A DNA stretch of 64,000 bases, from the NCBI RefSeq assembly GCF_001017175.1, contig NZ_LCYG01000011.1:1-64000 (forward strand). Direction: 5' to 3'. This DNA is from Microvirga vignae. Its GTDB lineage: Bacteria > Pseudomonadota > Alphaproteobacteria > Rhizobiales > Beijerinckiaceae. Within the stretch, counting starts at the first letter, position 1. The number at the start of each line of letters is the position of its first letter. Both the position numbers and the translations under genes were made by a program. A model generated the notes under the pieces. The model worked only from the letters and a program-made list of their open reading frames with translations. It had not been told where the DNA came from and did no database searches. Positions 52,481-60,817 of this stretch are shown piece after piece.

Positions 52481-52564
52481 CAGGTACTTTTGAGGCGCGT
52501 CACCCATCTCACCGGATGCTTGTGCTGTCCCGGTCACAGACCCGGTGCCCGGAAGGTCTGAAAC

Positions 52565-52620
52565 GGGTCAAACCAGGAAATACCCCGCCTTTCAGGATGG
52601 TCCGGTACTCTCTACTTAAG
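52565..52620. repeat. Dispersed repeat, CCCTGCCCTTC-GTCCG family, copy 4
   Basis: GGGTCAAACCAGGAAATACC, CCGCCTTTCAGG, TCCGGT and CTTAAG align along their whole length with 12544-12600. Confidence 0.65.
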
Positions 52621-52729
52621 CAGCCATTCGGCCCGCTTCCGCTTAGCCATGAACGGACGTTTGGTTCTGGTACAGCGTTTGGCTTAGGCGAGGACATGTT
52701 CGAACAAAGATGATCGACGGCCAGAAGCA

Positions 52730-54049
52730 TTACTGGCGATGCGTGTGAGGCAAGGAGGAATCCACGTGCACGCGCTGATGCTCTATTAGAGTAGCCGCGT
52801 CCTCTTTCACAAGTGCCTCTGCCTGATGGCGATGTCCGAGTATTTCATAGCCGAAAACTGTGACGGCCGGCGCGAGCATGAGGATAACAAGGCAAGCCGC
52901 CATGTCGATGCCGGCAAACGCCGCAATGACGGCGAGCGTCGCCACGGTGGCCGTCCCAATCAGCAACCAAGCGTGAAAGGGATCAAACCGGCCGACGAGA
53001 TAGGTGTAGAGCGCATAGATCGAACCGAGATAGACACTAACCGGAATGGCGACGCAAAGCACCGTCGCGAGCGCCCCGATATGGGCCTTGTGCTCAATGA
53101 AATAGGCTGCGACATGCAGCCCAGCCCCGGTCGCGACAATGGAGCCGACGATCACCATCTGGCCGTAGCCCCAGACGAAGGACCGATTGCGGTGGGCTTC
53201 GAGTATCTGCGCGGACGGCAGTATGTAATAGACCCACCACATGCCGAAGGTGAGCCCGATGCCCGCGATGCAGACCAGGGCCGCGTCCGTCGTCCAGCCC
53301 TGTTCCTCGACCACGGCAGACAGCGTCGCGAGCGTGCCCACGATCCCCTCGCCGAGCGCAATGATGGCGAACAGGCCGTGGCGCTCGGCAATATGATGGG
53401 CGTGCCAGGGTGTGCCTCCATCCTTGCGCTCGGCGGTGACGGGTCCCGCAAGTTCGATGAGCACAAGGGTGCAGACGAGGATGAAGGTCACACCGAGCGA
53501 GAAATCGAAAAAGATCAGCACCACCCAGCCGAGTTGGGCGATCGAGATGGCGACGGCATAGGTCAGGCAAGCGCGGTGCCGGGCGGGATCCTGCCTGGCA
53601 GCGCGCAGCCATTGGAACACCATGGCGACGCGCATGATCACATAGCCGAGCACCATGACCGAATTGTCAAGATGTTCACCGTGCTCGATGGAGGCGAACA
53701 TGCGCGGCAGGCCAATGGCCAGGACCAGCACACCGATCATCTGCACCATGGTGACGAGGCGGAAAATCCAGTCATCGGTATCGTAGGCCGAGGAGAACCA
53801 GGAGAAATTGACCCAGGCCCAGCAGATGGCGAAGCTCGCAAACCCGAAGCCGATCAGGGCAGCGGCGTAATGGCCTTCCGCCAGCTCATGGGCGAACTGG
53901 GAAGCCGCGAGCCCGAAGCTGACGACGAACGTCAGGTCGAACAGCAATTCGAGCGGGGTCGCGACGCGGTGCGCCTCGTGGGGATCGCGGCCGCCCATTC
54001 GTCGGGTGTGATGGTGGAGTGTTTCGGAGCCGGCCGGCGTGGTTTTCAT
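52730..54049 (-). CDS. Low temperature requirement protein A (LtrA) family membrane protein
   Basis: A 439-residue polytopic protein with about 11-12 helices. LtrA landmarks: VATPLELLFDLTFVVSFGLA near residue 30, HIAERHGLFAIIALGEGIVGT near 210 and WWVYYILPSAQ near 260. The His-rich N-terminus (TLHHHTRRMGGRDPHEAHR) precedes helix 1. The ATG at 54049 follows AAGGAC. The frame continues upstream and includes a hydrophobic stretch; a start at 54175 would add one helix. Function is unclear; it was named for Listeria growth in the cold. Confidence 0.9.
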   Translation of the reverse strand: MKTTPAGSETLHHHTRRMGGRDPHEAHRVATPLELLFDLTFVVSFGLAASQFAHELAEGHYAAALIGFGFASFAICWAWVNFSWFSSAYDTDDWIFRLVTMVQMIGVLVLAIGLPRMFASIEHGEHLDNSVMVLGYVIMRVAMVFQWLRAARQDPARHRACLTYAVAISIAQLGWVVLIFFDFSLGVTFILVCTLVLIELAGPVTAERKDGGTPWHAHHIAERHGLFAIIALGEGIVGTLATLSAVVEEQGWTTDAALVCIAGIGLTFGMWWVYYILPSAQILEAHRNRSFVWGYGQMVIVGSIVATGAGLHVAAYFIEHKAHIGALATVLCVAIPVSVYLGSIYALYTYLVGRFDPFHAWLLIGTATVATLAVIAAFAGIDMAACLVILMLAPAVTVFGYEILGHRHQAEALVKEDAATLIEHQRVHVDSSLPHTHRQ

Positions 54050-54521
54050 GACCAGTCCTTCGTTGGTGATCGTAGGGCCAAGCGCGCCTGCGAGAGCAAG
54101 GGCCGCCAGGAGCCAAGGAATCCAACGTTCAGCGATCCTGACTCTAAAATAAAATAGAGCCACCTGTTTGGCCATCCGTCTGCTGAACCTGGTCCACGGA
54201 GGAGTAGGATTGAAGGCCTGCCCGGCAACTCGCCTCCTCCCAAAGAGACAACTTTCCGCCTTCACGGATCCGTGAATGAACGCGGACGGACAAAGCCCCT
54301 CGGCCAAGTGACGAGATCTCCCTTAAGACAACCGCAGTCATTAATGCTGTTCTAACCTTTTTATTATCAAGCACTTTTCTGCCATCGGCATGGGACGATT
54401 ATCGACACCCTGAGTTCCCCGTTTCCTGTAAGCGCCCGGCTTTCGTTCTAGAACTGGCCAACCATAATGTCGGCGAAGTGTCAGCGAACACCTGTTGTAC
54501 AAGCAACTTCACCAAGGTTGC
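54050..54521. other. Intergenic region between LtrA and GGDEF genes
   Basis: The first 125 bases may encode an optional N-terminal hydrophobic extension of the LtrA protein. The rest (54180-54521) shows nothing I recognise. Confidence 0.4.
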
Positions 54522-55481
54522 CTAGAATGCCTTCGTCCAGGTCGTTGGCGTTCGTCCTTCGAAGCTAGCCTTTGTGCAGTTTCGGCCATCCGCCTTGGCG
54601 GCATACAGGGCGCGGTCGGCTCGATGAAGAATAGAGACACGATCATCGTGCGGCAGAGCCTCCGTCAGGCCTGCACTGAAGGTGTAAGTCAGCTCAAGTC
54701 CACTGCTCCCAAGTCGAACCAGAGGAAATTCCTTTCGAATCCGTTCAACAATCGGCACGGCGTCGGTGAGCCTGACTTCCGGCAGAAGCAGCAGGAACTC
54801 CTCTCCGCCCATCCGTCCCAAATAGTCCTGAACCCGGACCCTTTCCCGGCAAACTCGGGCAAAATGCTCGAGCACGGCATCACCCGCATCATGCCCGTAG
54901 GTGTCGTTGATTGCCTTGAACCCATCGATGTCGATGATGACGGTGCACAGGCTTGAACCTACCCCTCTTGACGCAAGTGTCTCATCGAGCAATTCGAAGA
55001 TGTGGCGGCGATTTGGCAGGCCGGTTAGTTGGTCGGTGCGCGCGGCCGCAAGGGCCTCCTCGTGCGCCATGCGCAAGGTTTTCTCGTTGTGCTTCAGGGC
55101 CGTGATGTCGGCGCCCACGGACAGAACCCAGCCATTCGGCAGGATCGTATGATCCATCCAGAACCACCGGCCGTCGACAAGATCCGTCTCGAATGACTTG
55201 CGAGGCACGCTTCTGCGCCGCGGCAGCGTCCGGGCAATGAAAGCCTCCACATCATGATCGTCGATCCTCACGCCCAAACCATGCTTGGCCGCATGGCGCA
55301 GGATATCGGTAAAGGTGTAGGGACCCTCATAATCTCCTAACAACATGCCTTGGTAGGTCTTGTTGGCGTATCGGAGACGATCCTCGGCATCGTAGAGCGA
55401 TACCGCTTGGCCGCTTTCAGTCAGGGCCTCGACCAAGGCCTGGAGAGTCTCGTCGCCGAGATCTGGAATAAACTTAGTCAT
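54522..55481 (-). CDS. PAS-GGDEF diguanylate cyclase
   Basis: A 319-residue soluble protein: PAS domain at about 15-130 and GGDEF domain at about 148-310. The active-site motif is GGEEF (225-229), with Mg2+-binding DIDGFKAINDTYGHDAGD upstream. An RVQD inhibitory I-site (216-219) sits exactly five residues before GGEEF. It should therefore make cyclic di-GMP with product inhibition, under control of whatever the PAS domain senses. No EAL domain. The start is uncertain: ATG at 55481, or an in-frame GTG five codons upstream; neither has a clear ribosome site. Confidence 0.93.
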   Translation of the reverse strand: MTKFIPDLGDETLQALVEALTESGQAVSLYDAEDRLRYANKTYQGMLLGDYEGPYTFTDILRHAAKHGLGVRIDDHDVEAFIARTLPRRRSVPRKSFETDLVDGRWFWMDHTILPNGWVLSVGADITALKHNEKTLRMAHEEALAAARTDQLTGLPNRRHIFELLDETLASRGVGSSLCTVIIDIDGFKAINDTYGHDAGDAVLEHFARVCRERVRVQDYLGRMGGEEFLLLLPEVRLTDAVPIVERIRKEFPLVRLGSSGLELTYTFSAGLTEALPHDDRVSILHRADRALYAAKADGRNCTKASFEGRTPTTWTKAF

Positions 55482-55883
55482 CACGAACCGGGGCACGATC
55501 AGGAGGAAGTGCTGGAGCCATCAAGGCTGCGGGAGTGTAAACGATTACACGAGCAAGAGGAACTCTCCTGATCCGGCCAAAACGGCTCTTGGTGCATAGG
55601 CCGATGTCGGAAAAGCACACGGCTTAGGCCAATTCTCAAACCTGCACGTGCGGAATCCTGCGCGCCCATGCATTGAGGCTTGGAACAGTTCAGGCCCTGA
55701 AGATCCCCTGCCCTTTTCGAACTTCCGCTTAGATCAGGTTACCTGCCTTTGGCTTAGGTCTGGAATGTGCCAGAAGCTGACATTAAAGCCAACTAAAAGC
55801 TGACTGGATGACCAGAGAGCCTCAGGAACGAGGTTTTCTCAAGCCCGTTAACTCCCTGTTCAACGGGAGCTCTGAGATTACTC
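55482..55883. other. Intergenic region
   Basis: Contains a dispersed repeat copy (55701-55748). Nothing else recognised. Confidence 0.5.
55701..55748. repeat. Dispersed repeat, CCCTGCCCTTC-GTCCG family, copy 5
   Basis: AGATCCCCTGCCCTTTTCG, TTCCGCTTAGA, AGGTTACCTGCC; aligns with copies 2 and 3. Confidence 0.6.
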
Positions 55884-56171
55884 ATGGCAAGGCTTGGGCA
55901 CGTATGGACGGTACTTGCAGGATGCATTCTCGCCGGTGGTCTTGCGGGAAGTGTTTCCGCGCAGCCCCGAATGGATCGAGATTGGGATGGTGGCCGCGAG
56001 TGGCGGGAGCGGGATTGGAACCCGGATCGCGATCAAGGCTGGAGAGATCGAGGCTGGGAGCGGGGTCGGCGTTGGCGCGATAGAGAACGAGATTGTTATT
56101 ACGAGACCCGCCGTTACACGAACCGTTTCGGTGAAACTGTCATAAGACGATACCGTATTTGCGAAGATTAA
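55884..56171 (+). CDS. Small secreted Arg/Asp/Trp-rich protein
   Basis: A 95-residue protein with a signal peptide (VWTVLAGCILAGGLAGSVSA, cleaved after about residue 26). The mature part is a low-complexity series of RD/DRD and Trp units (REWRERDWNPDRDQGWRDRG) followed by YYETRRYTNRFGETVIRRYRICED. Only one Cys remains near each end. Such charged periplasmic proteins are common in rhizobia and have no known function. It converges on another charged exported protein (56217-56618). Confidence 0.7.
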   Translation: MARLGHVWTVLAGCILAGGLAGSVSAQPRMDRDWDGGREWRERDWNPDRDQGWRDRGWERGRRWRDRERDCYYETRRYTNRFGETVIRRYRICED

Positions 56172-56179
56172 GGCCGAGC

Positions 56180-56208
56180 GATCGGTGATATAGAGCCTAT
56201 CACCGATC
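56180..56208. terminator. Bidirectional hairpin between convergent genes
   Basis: GATCGGTGATA and TATCACCGATC pair perfectly over 11 bp around a seven-base loop. It lies nine bases after one stop codon and nine before the other, fitting a shared terminator for both convergent genes, although no long T-run follows. Confidence 0.75.
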
Positions 56209-56216
56209 TCCTCGCA

Positions 56217-56618
56217 TTATCGGGGCGTCGAAGGGGAGCTCGGCGCAGGAGATGCTGGCGTAGGCGTGGGCGAAATCGTCGCTGCACGAGGTCGCGATTG
56301 CACCCGGTCGAACATCCGCAGGGCTGCGTCTACGCAGGCTTGCGTAGAGTCCCTATCGCTACAGGCGACTCGAAGCTGCGTATCGCCACTACGGAGAAAA
56401 AAGCGGGCACCGCGCCCTGAACGATCGTCGTCATCGTCGCGCATGGCACGTCCGCGCCGTTCACTTTGATCATCGTCCCGATCGCTCTCTCTGTCCCATC
56501 GGCCACGGCTTTCCTGCCATCTATCGCGCCAATCATCGTCATCTCGCGACGAGCTCTGGCTCCACGCTGACGTTCCGATGAGAGCCAGTCCAGCTGCTAG
56601 AATAAAAGCCTTCCGCAT
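56217..56618 (-). CDS. Small exported Asp/Arg/Ser-rich protein
   Basis: A 133-residue protein: signal peptide RKAFILAAGLALIGTSAWSQ (about 2-21), then an acidic/basic low-complexity segment (SSSRDDDDWRDRWQES and SDRDDDQSERRGRAMRDDDD), a short conserved-looking core ARFFLRSGDTQLRVACSDRD with two Cys, and a Pro/Thr/Ser-rich C-terminal tail. GGAGA precedes the ATG at 56618. Unknown function. Composition mirrors the convergent neighbour, suggesting a related envelope role or common origin. Confidence 0.7.
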   Translation of the reverse strand: MRKAFILAAGLALIGTSAWSQSSSRDDDDWRDRWQESRGRWDRESDRDDDQSERRGRAMRDDDDDRSGRGARFFLRSGDTQLRVACSDRDSTQACVDAALRMFDRVQSRPRAATISPTPTPASPAPSSPSTPR

Positions 56619-57086
56619 GTGGGTCTCCGTTAGAGCGACGCTACACAGAATGCACGCGAACATTTCTTTGAGCGTCTAAGGTACAAGATTAAAGGCGCTC
56701 AGATGAACAGAAGGGAGGAAGCGCAGGTTCCAGATGCAGAGACGATTCCCGCCACCAGGAACGGCCAAACGAACTGACTTGTCAGCTTAAGCGCAACGAG
56801 CAGACCAAGACGCCACTTCCGAGAAGTGCCAAGTGCAGTCATTCTTGCCGCAGAGCAGCAGTGGATCTCAACATCGTGTCGGCTTCTCTATCGTCGCTTC
56901 GGTACCCGGATGGAGTTGACGAAATTCTATCCCTCCCTAGCCACCCGGCCGCTTGTGAGCGCCGTGCCACGGCAGCTGGCCTAATACTCCAGGATAAGGA
57001 ACTGACAGACTAGGTGAGAACTTCTTAGAAGCGGCGATCATGGCGCCTTGACCTTAGTATCCGCGGGGCGCTTTTGGTGGAAAGAC
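56619..57086. other. Intergenic region
   Basis: No repeat, RNA or gene could be recognised in this stretch. Confidence 0.4.
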
Positions 57087-57452
57087 ATGCTGTGGGTCAT
57101 TCTTCTCGTTGGCGTCTCTGGTTTGGTTGGTGGCTACGCAGCCGAACGAGCAACCATCCCAAAACTTCAATACCGTCCTGGCACGCCCAATGAGGTGGTC
57201 GCAACATGTCGCCAAGCGGTCATTGCGGCAGCCCGTACGCACGCCGCCGAGATGGGCGCAGAGTTGATCCGAGTGGATGCGACAAGCGCCGGCGAAATGC
57301 GGCGGACGCGAAATGGTCAGCGGGCGCCGGTGGAGGTTGGGATTGTCTATGGGCGTCCAAGCGGGCGGGAAGCCCGCCAGGGCGTTATTGAATGTCGCGT
57401 GGGAGCGCGCGGGCAGGCGACTATTGCGGAGCTTGCAGGCGCAACACGCTAG
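57087..57452 (+). CDS. Small membrane-anchored protein, unknown function
   Basis: A 121-residue protein with one N-terminal membrane helix (MLWVILLVGVSGLVGGYA) and a periplasmic domain containing one Cys pair candidate (VVATCRQAV and GVIECRVG) and an Arg-rich loop. GGTGGAAAG precedes the ATG. No family recognised. Its last 32 bases overlap the convergent gene ending at 57421. Confidence 0.55.
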   Translation: MLWVILLVGVSGLVGGYAAERATIPKLQYRPGTPNEVVATCRQAVIAAARTHAAEMGAELIRVDATSAGEMRRTRNGQRAPVEVGIVYGRPSGREARQGVIECRVGARGQATIAELAGATR

Positions 57453-57981
57453 GCAGTTCCTGTGCACGAGCAACCGGCGCCGCCGACTGACGCGCAGCCT
57501 GATCGGTCTGCCGGGCGACCGTACTCCGTGCAAGGTTGGTTCCTGCGACACGCTGCTGCGCGCTCGCCGCGGCCGTTTTCCGAACGGATCCGGTTGCTCT
57601 CAGTGCCGCAGGGCGCACGCGCTGCTGACGAGCCGTAGCGGACGCGGTGTTCGTGGCACGTTGTTGCGGCTCGGCTTTCGTCTCGGCGCTCGGCTCAGAG
57701 TTGGCGGGTTTAGCACTGGCCGCCCCCTTCAGACGAGCGACCTCGGCCTCGGCTGCATCGCGCGCCTTGATAGCTGCTTCCAATTCGGCACGCGCAGAAG
57801 CTGCGTCGGCCCTCGTCTTCACGAGTTCCTCGAACAGATTGGCGCGCACCCGGTTGAGCCGGGCGACCTCGTCCTCTGGGGATGCCCCGGCCGCGCTCGT
57901 GTACGCGATGCCAAATGCAACAGCTGCCACGATTGCAAGGCTTGCAGAACGCAAGCTTCCCTGGCTCTTTCGATGTGACAT
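57421..57981 (-). CDS. Exported coiled-coil, Ala/Arg-rich protein
   Basis: A 186-residue protein: signal peptide (SLAIVAAVAFGIAYTSAAGA, cleaved at about 36), then a heptad-rich coiled coil (EVARLNRVRANLFEELVKTR to EAEVARLKG, about 40-88) and a long low-complexity Ala/Gln/Arg/Thr tail. GGGAG lies eight bases before the ATG at 57981; a TTG five codons upstream is alternative. Probably a periplasmic or cell-envelope structural protein; not assignable to a family. Confidence 0.6.
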   Translation of the reverse strand: MSHRKSQGSLRSASLAIVAAVAFGIAYTSAAGASPEDEVARLNRVRANLFEELVKTRADAASARAELEAAIKARDAAEAEVARLKGAASAKPANSEPSAETKAEPQQRATNTASATARQQRVRPAALRATGSVRKTAAASAQQRVAGTNLARSTVARQTDQAARQSAAPVARAQELPSVLRLQAPQ

Positions 57982-58395
57982 AGGAGACACTCCCAAGCTC
58001 GTTGATCATGGCATGATGTCGACCGAGCGGCGATCCTGCTCCCCTGGCGCATGGTCTGGTAGCCCCGCAGAAGGATTAGCTCTTGAGAGCAGGTCTTCGT
58101 CGGTATTCTGATACAGCGGACGAATGGCAGTTCTGGGTCAAAAGAGGTCTTAGCGTGATGTCCTGTGCCGATCTGCTTATCCCACTTGTGCAGAACTCGC
58201 ATTGGAGAACATGCTGCACTTCCGAACATGTCAACGGTCAGGTTTCCTACGTCCACTCAAGTGCGAATCTGCAGCAGATAGAGGGTCGATGCCCAAGACG
58301 CTCACCCTCGAGTGTTCTCCGCTCAATGACTTGGCATATCACCTAGCATATCATCCGCGTGGGAAAGACCGCCGCAACGCGAAAGGCCTGTATGC
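57982..58395. other. Intergenic region before psuK
   Basis: No gene, repeat or RNA recognised. The psuKG promoter should lie here. Confidence 0.4.
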
Positions 58396-59349
58396 ATGCA
58401 TCTGGACTCAGGCAGGGTGATCTGCATCGGCGGCGCAACCGTTGATCGAAAATACCGCGCACATGAACCCGTCCATCTAAGGACGTCCAACCCCGTCGCA
58501 TCCAAGCGGTCGTTCGGCGGGGTGGCCCGCAATGTAGCGGAGAACATCGCGCGACTTGGTGCGAGGTCATCCCTCATTTCGGTACTGGGGCAGGACGAGA
58601 ATGGCGCCGCAATCCGAGCGGGCCTCATGGGGCTGGGCATCGGCACGCAGCACGTGGCGGTCTCGAGCGACTATGCTACAGCGGAATATGTGGCTGTCCT
58701 TGAGCCGAATGGGGATCTCGCCCTCGGCTTGGCCGATATGGCGATCTTTGACGCCCTCACGCCGTCCCTGTTGCATCAGGTTTGGCCCGAAATGTCGACA
58801 TCTTGGATCTTTGCCGATTGCAACCTTCCTTCACAGACGCTGCATGAGCTCGTCAATTTGGCTCGTCGACACTCCTCTATGCTGGCGGTTGACGCCGTCT
58901 CCATGCTGAAAGTCAGGCGCCTGCCCCACGACCTGAACGGTGTCGGGCTCCTCCTTCTTAATCTGGATGAGGCACAAGCCCTCCTGGGCAAGTTCAGTGC
59001 ACCACCGCAAGAGCTCGCGGCGGCCCTGCTCGACGCTGGCGCCACGCGGGTCGTCCTGACTCTCGGCGAAGGTGGGCTGATCGCAATGGATGGCTTAGGA
59101 CTCACGAGAGTCGAGGCCATCCCAGTCCAGATCGTCGATGCGACTGGCGCAGGTGATGCTCTCATTGCCGGCACGCTTGTCGCTATGCTGAGGGGCCGCT
59201 CCTTGGCGGAAGCAGTGCGAATGGGTACGGTGGCGGCGGCATTGACCTTGGAGTGCCCGGACAGCGTTCGCCCGGATCTCTCGCTTGATTTGCTCGAGTC
59301 CACTGTGGCACGGAGTGTCAACCAGAGACCTGAAGGGGAACCCGTATGA
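58396..59349 (+). CDS. psuK: Pseudouridine kinase (PfkB family)
   Basis: A 317-residue PfkB-fold kinase: ICIGGATVDRKYRAHEPVHL at the start, SFGGVARNVAENIARLG (nucleoside-binding GG motif) near 40-55, and the C-terminal signature IVDATGAGDALIAGTLVA with catalytic Asp in GAGD. The psuG gene follows with an ATGA overlap, which identifies the substrate as pseudouridine. The kinase makes pseudouridine 5'-phosphate for cleavage by PsuG. The ATG has AAAGG upstream. Confidence 0.9.
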   Translation: MHLDSGRVICIGGATVDRKYRAHEPVHLRTSNPVASKRSFGGVARNVAENIARLGARSSLISVLGQDENGAAIRAGLMGLGIGTQHVAVSSDYATAEYVAVLEPNGDLALGLADMAIFDALTPSLLHQVWPEMSTSWIFADCNLPSQTLHELVNLARRHSSMLAVDAVSMLKVRRLPHDLNGVGLLLLNLDEAQALLGKFSAPPQELAAALLDAGATRVVLTLGEGGLIAMDGLGLTRVEAIPVQIVDATGAGDALIAGTLVAMLRGRSLAEAVRMGTVAAALTLECPDSVRPDLSLDLLESTVARSVNQRPEGEPV

Positions 59350-60278
59350 GCCGCGATATCGACGGTCGCTTTCTCGACTTTGCCCCCGAGGTGAGATCGA
59401 CCTTGGAAAAGGGCGGTGCCGTCGTGGCCCTCGAGTCCACCATCATCACTCACGGCATGCCACACCCCCAGAACGTGACCACGGCCCGCGAGGTTGAAGC
59501 CGTCGTGCGCGTGAATGGAGCCGTACCGGCGACGATTGCGATCATCGCCGGGCGGATCAAGGTCGGCCTCACGGACGAGGAACTCGACTGGCTTGGGACG
59601 GCCACAGACGTGATGAAGCTCAGCCGTGCCGACCTGCCCTACGCCATTGCGGCGAGGCGTCATGGTGCAACCACGGTTGCCGCAACCATGATCTGCGCTC
59701 ATCTGGCGGGGCTTCGGGTTTTCGCCACGGGCGGGATCGGCGGTGTTCACCAGGGGGTGGAGATCACGATGGACATCTCGGCCGATCTTGATGAATTGAC
59801 TCGGACCCCTGTCACGGTGGTGTGTGCAGGTGCCAAGGCCATTCTCGATTTGCCGCGAACTCTTGAATATCTCGAAACCCGCGGCGTCCCTGTTGTGGCG
59901 TACCAGACGGACGACTTTCCGGCTTTCTGGAGCCGGACAAGCGGACTGACCGCTCCCATACGGCTCGACAGCCCGGAGGCGGTCGCTGATCTCATCGACA
60001 TCAAGGAGGCGCTAGGCCTTGGCGGCGGCGTTCTTGTAGCCAATCCTGTCCCGAGGGCTGATGAAATTCCCGCCGACGAGATGAAGGTCTTCATCGACCG
60101 GGCGGTTGCTGAAGCCAGACGCCGTGGCGTTGTCGGTAAGGCCGTGACACCCTTCCTGCTGTCATTTCTTTTCGAAAGCACGGGCGGACGTAGTCTGGCC
60201 ACCAACATTGCCCTGGTCAAAAACAACGCCGCGTTGGCAGCGCGACTTGCGGCATCACTTGCCAAGCCTGCTTCGTAA
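59346..60278 (+). CDS. psuG: Pseudouridine-5'-phosphate glycosidase
   Basis: A 310-residue enzyme that breaks the C-C glycosidic bond of pseudouridine 5'-phosphate, giving uracil and ribose 5-phosphate. The family hallmarks are VALESTIITHGMPHP (with catalytic Glu), TTVAATMICAHLAGLRVFATGG, GGIGGVHQG and CAGAKAILDLPRTLEYLET with the Schiff-base Lys in GAKAI. Coupled to psuK by ATGA. Together they salvage pseudouridine from RNA turnover. No dedicated nucleoside transporter is nearby. Confidence 0.96.
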   Translation: MSRDIDGRFLDFAPEVRSTLEKGGAVVALESTIITHGMPHPQNVTTAREVEAVVRVNGAVPATIAIIAGRIKVGLTDEELDWLGTATDVMKLSRADLPYAIAARRHGATTVAATMICAHLAGLRVFATGGIGGVHQGVEITMDISADLDELTRTPVTVVCAGAKAILDLPRTLEYLETRGVPVVAYQTDDFPAFWSRTSGLTAPIRLDSPEAVADLIDIKEALGLGGGVLVANPVPRADEIPADEMKVFIDRAVAEARRRGVVGKAVTPFLLSFLFESTGGRSLATNIALVKNNAALAARLAASLAKPAS

Positions 60279-60459
60279 AGTCAGTTTGCGTCACTTGGCC
60301 TGCGGTCTCGTCCCAAAGTCCGGAAGAGGTGGTGGCTCAACGAAACATTTGCCTCAATCATGTCGCGACCAGAGAGACCATCGGCTACTGACTGAACTGA
60401 TTGAGTGGCCGACTGCACTCCAAGACAGGAGTTGCGCGTCCCACGAGACAATCCCTCAC

Positions 60460-60481
60460 TTGCCAGCTATTTGCCAGCTAT
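60460..60481. repeat. Exact 11-bp tandem duplication at the BrnA-like gene's stop
   Basis: TTGCCAGCTAT occurs twice in contact. On the minus strand the duplication contains the last codons and the stop of the BrnA-like gene. Confidence 0.85.
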
Positions 60482-60703
60482 CTTGCGTAAAGCCACATTG
60501 ATGCGGTCCTGCCATCCCGGACCGTCCTGCTGAAAGTATTCGAGCACATCCTGGTCAATGCGCAGAGTGACGGTCTCCTTCACCCCCGGGAGGGACGGAG
60601 CCTTAGGAGGCGTCTCGAGCGGCTTGGTTGTCGCCTTCCTGAAGGCAGCTTCAGCAGCCTTCAGCGGATCGGTTGAACGGCGCCCTCCAGGTGATTTCGA
60701 CAT
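60467..60703 (-). CDS. BrnA-like antitoxin (orphan)
   Basis: A 78-residue protein whose C-terminal half matches the BrnA antitoxin/CopG-like family: VTLRIDQDVLEYFQQDGPGW followed by QDRINVALRKIAGK (ribbon-helix-helix DNA-binding part). The N-terminal half is Pro/Ala/Lys-rich. GGAGAGG precedes the ATG at 60703. BrnT toxin genes normally lie directly upstream, but none is present here, so it is either a solitary repressor or a leftover of a toxin-antitoxin pair. Confidence 0.75.
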   Translation of the reverse strand: MSKSPGGRRSTDPLKAAEAAFRKATTKPLETPPKAPSLPGVKETVTLRIDQDVLEYFQQDGPGWQDRINVALRKIAGK

Positions 60704-60817
60704 ATTTTCCTCTCCATTCAACGCTGCCTTTGAAGCTACTTCCTACCAGAACGGTTGTAAAATAACGCCTTCCTATAGGTCTGACCAGGATTAAGCCAGA
60801 AGAAAGCGGCACGGGTT

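Larger units (their letters stand above)
52361..52729. other. Intergenic repeat island
   Basis: Contains the double palindrome (52368-52480) and a dispersed repeat (52565-52620). No gene. Confidence 0.6.

Noticed and set aside
52826..54157. A 443-codon plus-strand open frame opposite the LtrA gene
   Set aside because: The product is an Arg/Asp/Gly-rich low-complexity sequence with no domain; the minus strand encodes clear membrane helices.
58083..58346. An 87-codon frame upstream of psuK
   Set aside because: No similarity, no ribosome site and a Cys/Trp/Ser-rich composition unlike real genes here.
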